A stretch of 64,000 bases of DNA. It comes from Morella rubra (Eukaryota > Streptophyta > Magnoliopsida > Fagales > Myricaceae). The stretch's first letter is position 1. Each line of letters starts with the position of its first letter. The position numbers and the translations under genes are program-made. The DNA lies in the NCBI GenBank assembly GCA_003952965.2, contig CM025850.1:37668997-37732996 (forward strand). The letters are read 5' to 3'. This document shows positions 58,568 to 64,000 of the stretch, in pieces. Under the pieces are notes generated by a model. The model saw nothing but the letters and a program-made list of their open reading frames with translations. It was not told the origin of the DNA and did not search any database.

Positions 58568-58739
58568 GTCGCGGATCGAAACAATATTGTTTTCAGAGTT
58601 CAAGGAGTCTGTACAAATTTCATGACAGGTTTCGCTTGCATGATGCTGCTGGATATCCGGTTGTCACCTTAAGAAATAAGGTTACTAGCCTAGTTTACCA
58701 TTTATTTATTTATTTTTCTAGAAAAGGCAACCAAATGCA

Positions 58740-59160
58740 TTATGAGAAAGAGTCCAACAACAAGAAACGAGAAGGGATATCAACAGCATCCCTAAAACCA
58801 AAAGAACAGGAATCTATAGCCCATTGAGCAAGCAAATGGGCAAACTGATTCAAATCACGCGAAATCAACGCGAGAGAGCAATCAGGATGGAGGAGAAAAA
58901 AAACTCCGCAGATCAGCAACCACATCTTCAATAGCCCAACTAGAAAGCCCCAAAGGATCCAGAACTTCGTCGCACAAGACTTGATAGTCCGATTCAAAAG
59001 AAACGGCAGGCCAACAGTTCTGTAACGCAAGATCGGTCGCTCTAGCTAAAGCAAGAGCCTCCCCCTCCAAGGGGTCCTCACAAGAAAGGTGCTCCATGTA
59101 GGTCATACAGAGGGAGCCAAGATGGTCTCTGAAGGAGATAGTGAGAGTAGAAAAAGGCAC
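58740..59160 (-). pseudogene. LINE RNase H-like domain fragment
   Basis: Two overlapping frames share the domain. EGEALALARATDLAL and FESDYQVLCDEV match the acidic active-site strands of the plant RVT_3/RNase H-like domain. ISRDLNQFAHLLAQWA matches its C-terminal helix. A frameshift near 58900-59000 separates them. Confidence 0.72.
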
Positions 59161-59451
59161 TCTTATAGCAACATCAATGTTGCATTCAGCCGGCCCTCAG
59201 CCGGTGGCAACCAACCCGAACAAACGGCACACGAATGTCAGACCAAGCCTGAAGATGATCCAGATACCTCCTCTAAATCGAACTAAAAAGCTCGTGCATA
59301 TTCACAACCCAGTCCTAATGAATCACATAATTCCGAGCGTACCAAATGGAGTTCAACACGATAGTTACATGCAAAACATAATTGTGATGCTCAACAAGAC
59401 TATGCAAGAAGGCCCTCTTAGAACATACAATCCATTTGATGAAGGCAGCAA

Positions 59452-59962
59452 TTAAGGTGAAAGGTGTTGTTGAATGAATCGGCCAGAAAGATTCCCTCCA
59501 AAGAGTTTTGGCCACTCTACAGAACACAAACAAAAATGGAGAGCAGATTCCGGTGCCAAAGAGCAGAAGGGGCAAAGACCATTGTCCTCCATGTGATGCC
59601 CGTATAGCTGTGACACAACGCCGCGGAAAGGGAAAGTAGCGTGAATCACCCGCTAAAGGAAATTTTATGTCGTCATGCAATTTGAGCTGCCATAACAGCG
59701 ACCAATCCTTATTTGACCAACCCACTCTATTATAATGAGACCAATCACGTAAAGAACCATAGGCAGATTTAACCGAAAAAGAACCCTTGGAACTTAAAGC
59801 CCAAATCTTATGATCTTCAAGAGCAGGGGAAAGTTTTGGAAGCCGATGGATAGCCTCCACAGAGTCCGAGGTAAACAGCCGAGACAGTAAGGGAGAGGAC
59901 CAAGAGTGCGCCTGGTGGTCAAATAACTGGGAGACTTGAGTGACCAAAAAAGGCCAAACCAC
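59452..59962 (-). pseudogene. LINE zinc-binding (zf-RVT) region
   Basis: HKIWALSSKGSFSVKSAYGS is the usual start of the plant zf-RVT domain. CPFCSLAPESALHFCLCS, in another frame, is its Cys/His cluster. The change of frame near 59640 shows decay. Confidence 0.75.
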
Positions 59963-60297
59963 CCCAGGTTTTAGCGAAGGAAGAAAGCCAGATAACCCAG
60001 GGACCCAAGGGTCATGTAAAGTGTCAATAAGTGCCCATTATGCGGTAAATAACATAAGCCCCGACCTAGGGAAACACGACTTTTCAGGATACTCTACCAC
60101 GTCCAAGACCCAGACCCCCGGTAAGGCAAAGCCCTCCAGTCCTGATCTTTCACGTACTTTGCCTGAAGTGCTTTAACCCAGATGCTGTTAGGTTGAGTAT
60201 CGAAATTCCAAGCAACCTTAATAACCAGAGCCTGGTTAGTATCATGGAGTCTGCGTAACCCGAGACCGCTATGAGACTTGGGGTAACATATGGACTC

Positions 60298-61464
60298 CTA
60301 AGCTTTTGGTGTAAAGTGCCGTTTTTTGTCATCTCCGAACCCCCACCAAAAATCTTTAAAGCCTTTATCGATCTTAGTGCACCAATGCTTCGGCAAGAGA
60401 TAATTGGACATGTAATATTGAGGCATGGAAGCTAAAACCGATCGAATCAAAGTAGTTCGACTGGCTTGGGATAAAATCTTTGCCTTCCAACCACCTATTT
60501 TACCAATAATTTTTTCCTTGAGATCCCTCAAAATGCTAGATCTCTTCCGAGGCAGGTGGAGAGGCATTCCAAGGTACTTGTGGTCATTGCCCATGCGTTT
60601 AAGCCGCAACTGGTTGGAAATGGAGGCACAGATCTCCGGGTGAGAGTTTCGGCTAAACGCAATGTAAGATTTGGCATGGTTAAGAGACTGCCCAAACCAA
60701 GCACATTATCTGACCAAAATAGAATCTAGCACTTTGGCTTCCCAGTTGTTGGCCCTACAGAAAATGATGAGGTCGTCTGCAAGCATCAAATGAGAGATGT
60801 AAGGAGCCCCTCGAGCCATGACATGACCATGCAGCATACCCCAAGATTCGGCTTGCAAAATAAAGAGGGAGAGCACTCCAGATGCAATGATAAAAAGGAA
60901 AGGGGAGAGGGGATCCCCCTAACATAAACCGCGCTGGGGTTGAAAGAAACCGTGCAGGCTACCATTAAGCAAGACAGAGTAGGATACAGTAGAGATACAC
61001 TGATGAATCAAACGCACCCATTTGTCTGAAAAACCAAAGCACTTTAAGATCTTCAGAATAAAACCCCATTCAAGTCTATCATATGCTTTATGCATGTCAA
61101 TTTTGACAGCCACGGTGCCCGATCGGCCACGCTTAGCTTTCATTGAATGGAACAGCTCTTAAGCGAGTAAAGTATTCTCTTGAATCTACCCCCCAAGAAC
61201 AAAAGCTGCCTAGGGATAAGAGATAATACGAGGCAGCACTTGTCGAAGCCGATTGGCCAATATTTTTGAAATGATTTTATAAGCCACGTTACATAGGCTT
61301 ATGGGTTGGTACTGCTCAACAGACGTAAGGTTGGCAACTTTGGGCAACAAGACAATAAACGAGTGATTAGTTGACGAAGTAAGTAGCCAGAATGGAAAAA
61401 AGTGCAAACCATGCTGACAAAGAAAACTTGCGAACTCTCTCTTCTTTGCTGGTATTTTTTTCAC
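60298..61464 (-). pseudogene. LINE reverse transcriptase fragments
   Basis: Recognisable RT blocks in order: LLPKVANLTSVEQYQPISLC and SKILANRL (61464-61210), VKIDMHKAYDRLEW with the first catalytic Asp (61143-60919), LMLADDLIIF with the Asp pair (about 60790), and KYLGMPLHLPRKR to SNYLLPKHW in the thumb (60609-60298). Stops lie between the blocks. The usual roughly 250 residues between endonuclease and RT are missing; the RH3 insert is found there. Confidence 0.82.
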
Positions 61465-61469
61465 ACGTC

Positions 61470-62272
61470 TCCCAGCTTCCCAGGCCAGCTCCGTCCTCCT
61501 TACAGCTGTGGCGCCAGCCCTTTCACTGCTTCACCATGCATGGAATGAGGCAGAGGGAGAGCTGGTAACTGTTGAAACTTGAAACTTCGGGGTTTGAATG
61601 GGTAGAGTTGTGGTGGACCAAGAGGTCTAATTTGTCTCTTTGTTTTAAAGGTAACGCTGGAGTAGCAGTAATGCTTTATGATCCAAGAAAGTCCAATGTA
61701 TCAAAGATAGAAAGAGAATCTGGTGTAAAGTTTGAGCACATATCTGTTCCTCAGCAAGCTAATATTGCAAAAGCTGCTGTTGGAGAAGCTGTGGAGATGA
61801 TCACCCAAGTCTCTGATAAGTATGTGTACTTCTCTAAACTGTTATCGGGTTGAGGATTTTGTGTTTTTTTACTTTAGTTATTAACATACTTCGAAAATTC
61901 AATGTTATTCAGTGCTGAGGAGTTGCTGAAAACCTTTGGTCTATCAGCTGTTGAATTACTTGCAAAAGCTCTTGCCAAGGCTGCTGTGAGTCTCCCCCCC
62001 TCTCCCACTTTAAATTGAATTCTTCATTCTCAAATTTATATTTCCCTACTCATCTTACGACTTTGTTATCGTGCTTTGCTTTATATTTATGTTATGTTAT
62101 AGTTATACAGAAATAAAAAAAATCACTTCACTCTCTTCGATTCGATTCCGGTTCCAGAAATCCTTAAATATGGAATTTGGTTTCAGTACTGGAATAGGCC
62201 GGAACCGGTACTGGAATCCCTGTACTGGAACTGTGCCGGAAATTTTCGGTAATTACCGGAATAAATGCTCAC
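61470..62272 (+). pseudogene. RH3: Captured fragment of plastid DEAD-box RNA helicase RH3, introns included
   Basis: Plus-strand exons are embedded in the minus-strand LINE. The first (about 61651-61820) follows a TTTTAAAG acceptor and reads GNAGVAVMLYDPRKSNVSKI then ESGVKFEHISVPQQA and VEMITQVSD. The second (about 61913-61987), after an ATTCAG acceptor, reads AEELLKTFGLSAVELLAKAL. A third piece (about 62101-62125) reads YTEIKK. These are consecutive parts of the region after the helicase core of RH3 (VDL1-like), which acts in chloroplast intron splicing and ribosome assembly. Intron sequence is retained, so the copy was made from DNA, not from mRNA. About ten residues (SVIPAF-like) are missing between the first two exons. 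It has no start or helicase core and is not functional. Confidence 0.8.
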
Positions 62273-62274
62273 GC

Positions 62275-63165
62275 TTAACTGTATGGACCCGAACGTGGCT
62301 CGATTCCATGAATGGAAAGTCCGCTGAGTCTCTTTGAATTTGTGACACAAGACATATGCTGGGGATCCACGAGAAACCACTTGCCAAGCTTTGCGAGCAA
62401 CCAACACACTCCTGGAGTCATGCATCCAAAAAGCTTCAAATCTAAATGATTTTGGTCCACCCGGACATCCATCGATAGTGTCTAAGAGGATAGGATAATG
62501 ATTTGATGCTGATCTGGGAATATGGGTAATAGTAGCCTGAGGAAAAGCCAATCTCCAAGAATCAGGGGCAAAACCCTTGTCAAGGCGTTCCTTGATATGG
62601 TCCCTTCCTCGATGGCAGTTAGACCAGGTAAAAGAATTGCCAGTGAACCCCAAATGTATCAAACCCTGAGTAGCACGAAGATGAGTAAAACCACCATTAG
62701 AAGATGAGGCATACGGACGCCCTCTTACTTTGTCCGCTTGGCTCGCAATTGCATTAAAATCCCCCAACAAACAGCACGGGCTAGGGAGACTATTACCAAG
62801 AGAATGAAGATGGTCCAAAAAAAAGACTTTCTCCTGAGATGTAGTTGGACCATAGATGAAAGAACACGTCCTAGAGAGGTTAGGGGGATCTGAAGCAACA
62901 GAAACAGTAATAGCATGATTATCTGCCGAAACAAAGAAATGTCACAGCCTTGCTACTAGCCAAGGCAAAGTCCACCTTTCAGATCACAAGCAGGAACATT
63001 AATAAACCTGAAGAAATCCCAGACGAAGAAAAATTAGGTCAGCGTTCTGAATTTTTGTCTCAGCCACACATAGACATTCGGGATCAAAACTTTTGATGAG
63101 AGCCCTTAAACTTCATTACGCCGTGGAGCCAGGCCCTGGCAGTTCTAGAATATCACTCTCATGGT
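62275..63165 (-). pseudogene. LINE endonuclease domain, degraded
   Basis: Starts near 63162 with MRVIF, a stop, then NCQGLAP, the usual N-terminus of apurinic-type LINE endonucleases. It continues with PECLCVAETKIQ in another frame. The open part (62818-62275) has CCLLGDFNAI (catalytic Asp/Asn), FTWSNCHRGRDHIKERLD and the SASNHYPILLD block, where the family expects SDHxPI. It ends at SWNRATFGSIQ, where LINE similarity stops and the RH3-bearing insert begins. Confidence 0.8.
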
Positions 63166-63399
63166 GAGGGTGGGGGCAAGGTAAAGCCCACCATTCCAAC
63201 CGAAAGAGAGAGATCAAAATCCATAACAATACTACGAGCCCCATGCTCGTGAGCTGTGACCAAGGAACGACACCCCTTAGGTTTTCGCTGAATCAAATGC
63301 TTCCAAGAACTAAGAGGGGCAGAGTCGCCTGGGTCTGCGTCCGTAAAGTGGGGTCTCTTAGAAGGCTGACCAGATCCAATTGAAGAGAGTACCGAAGGA

Positions 63400-63828
63400 T
63401 CAGTCGAGCCGGAGATGAGGCTTGCCGCTCGTTTTCTCCCTTAAAAAATAACAAGGGTAGAAAGTTGGGGGGGGGGCTATAAGTGGACTGGTCTCGTCAG
63501 AGGCCAAGCCCAATTTGGTCAAAGTGGCCCTTGAAGAAGGAACAACAGTGAGAGGGCTTGGTGTCTCAGCAGAATTCACTCCAAAAGAAAGTGAGCCCAT
63601 AGACGAGTTGAATAGCCTAAGCTTGTCATTGGCATTGATGATCTCTAGTGGGCTGGATGGAGGAAGAGAAGAAGGGCCCTGGCCTAATAACTGCTCCACC
63701 CAAACTTTAAAACGCATCACCTGAGAGATAGCCTTTTCGTTAGAGGACCAACAATCTTGAGTGGCTCTTTCTACTCTCTGTTCTCTATCAACAATAGCCG
63801 CCATGTCTAGCTCATGTTCCAAGCACAC
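63400..63828 (-). pseudogene. LINE N-terminal (ORF1-like) fragment
   Basis: A 142-residue minus-strand frame rich in Ser/Pro with no zinc knuckle. It lies just upstream of the endonuclease in the expected place for the variable LINE ORF1 region. The assignment rests on position only. Stops near 63835 and 63395 break it from its neighbours. Confidence 0.45.
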
Positions 63829-64000
63829 CTCTTAGGCTTGGGACAACTGTATGCCTGCGCCTGTAGCCTGAGACCCGAACACCTGACGAGCTGGCAGGGC
63901 AGAACCATGGGTAGTGGCAGGGACGGACACCTCCTGCGCTGTGCCTGTCTTACATTACAGGTTGGCAGAGGACAAAATCTCCTCTTCAGAAACCAACGTG

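Larger units (their letters stand above)
56788..58697 (+). pseudogene. LURP-one-related (LOR/DUF567) gene relic, split by a hAT element
   Basis: LURP-one-related proteins are plant proteins with a tubby-like fold, some needed for defence against oomycetes. The relic reads CASYPVDLEIFKTDGEYIVA up to 56945. After removal of the hAT element and one target copy it continues D-RNNIVFRVQGV from 58576. It then runs, after a frame change near 58620, into HDRFRLHDAAGYPVVTLRNK at about 58618-58680. This matches the family pattern of an N-terminal YPVDL, a strand with VF.V.G, and then LLDAAG.P..TLR.K. A second frame break occurs upstream near 56874, where a run of five T follows CAG. The gene stops at about 58697, where the LINE begins, so only the N-terminal third remains in the window. 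Confidence 0.75.
58698..64000 (-). mobile_element. Decayed plant LINE (L1-type), 5' end outside the window
   Basis: Minus-strand order is N-terminal ORF (63828-63400), endonuclease (63165-62275), a foreign insert (62272-61470), reverse transcriptase (61464-60298), zinc-binding region (59962-59452) and RNase H-like domain (59160-58740). The 3' tail is an AAAT microsatellite (58701-58716 on the plus strand), a usual LINE end. All domains carry stops and frameshifts, so it cannot move by itself. The 3' end lies in a LURP-one coding relic. No target duplication can be checked because the 5' end is beyond 64000. Confidence 0.85.

Noticed and set aside
1..64000. CRISPR arrays, bacterial operons, origins or organellar inserts.
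   Set aside because: No spaced short palindromic repeats, no run of bacterial-type genes, and no recognisable plastid or mitochondrial gene. The Ddl gene is nuclear, with 23 spliceosomal introns.

Overview
This is nuclear DNA from a flowering plant, most likely a eudicot. The evidence is GT-AG introns, AT-rich intergenic DNA, plant-only gene families, a conserved plant microRNA gene and plant-type transposons. All exon models were read by hand from the sequence; no search or alignment program was run.

Layout. Positions 1-4.7 kb are non-genic and hold one hAT-type element with an 8-bp target duplication. A two-exon short-chain dehydrogenase gene (SDR110C type) lies at 4.7-5.8 kb. A small serine-rich unknown gene with a frame problem lies near 11.1 kb. 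At 17.5-20.7 kb a WUN1/SAG20-type gene (plus) and an intronless PLAC8-family membrane protein gene (minus) converge. At 22.7-33.8 kb is a complete 24-exon minus-strand gene for a plastid-type D-alanine-D-alanine ligase made of two fused Ddl units; every splice junction keeps frame and gives 957 residues. Upstream of it on the same strand (34.8-39.0 kb) is an alpha-SNAP gene whose 3' end is tandemly duplicated. The nearer copy of its last exon is broken, and there is a 1-nt frame problem in exon 5.

Positions 39-53.9 kb are mostly non-coding, with a family of fold-back MITEs (one nested in another), a second hAT-type element and a MIR164 precursor at 49.3 kb. A P-class PPR gene broken by clustered indels sits at 54.0-55.5 kb. 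From 56.8 kb to the end the DNA is a nest of insertions. A LURP-one-related gene is split by a 1.6-kb hAT element with a perfect 8-bp duplication, then cut again by a decayed LINE. The LINE itself carries a fragment of the plastid DEAD-box helicase gene RH3, introns included, between its endonuclease and reverse-transcriptase parts.

The genes do not form one pathway. The most notable items are the fused Ddl gene, the alpha-SNAP tail duplication, the MIR164 locus and the nested insertions at the right end. Several genes carry clusters of small indels with few substitutions. That may be pseudogenisation or unpolished assembly, and the sequence alone cannot settle which.
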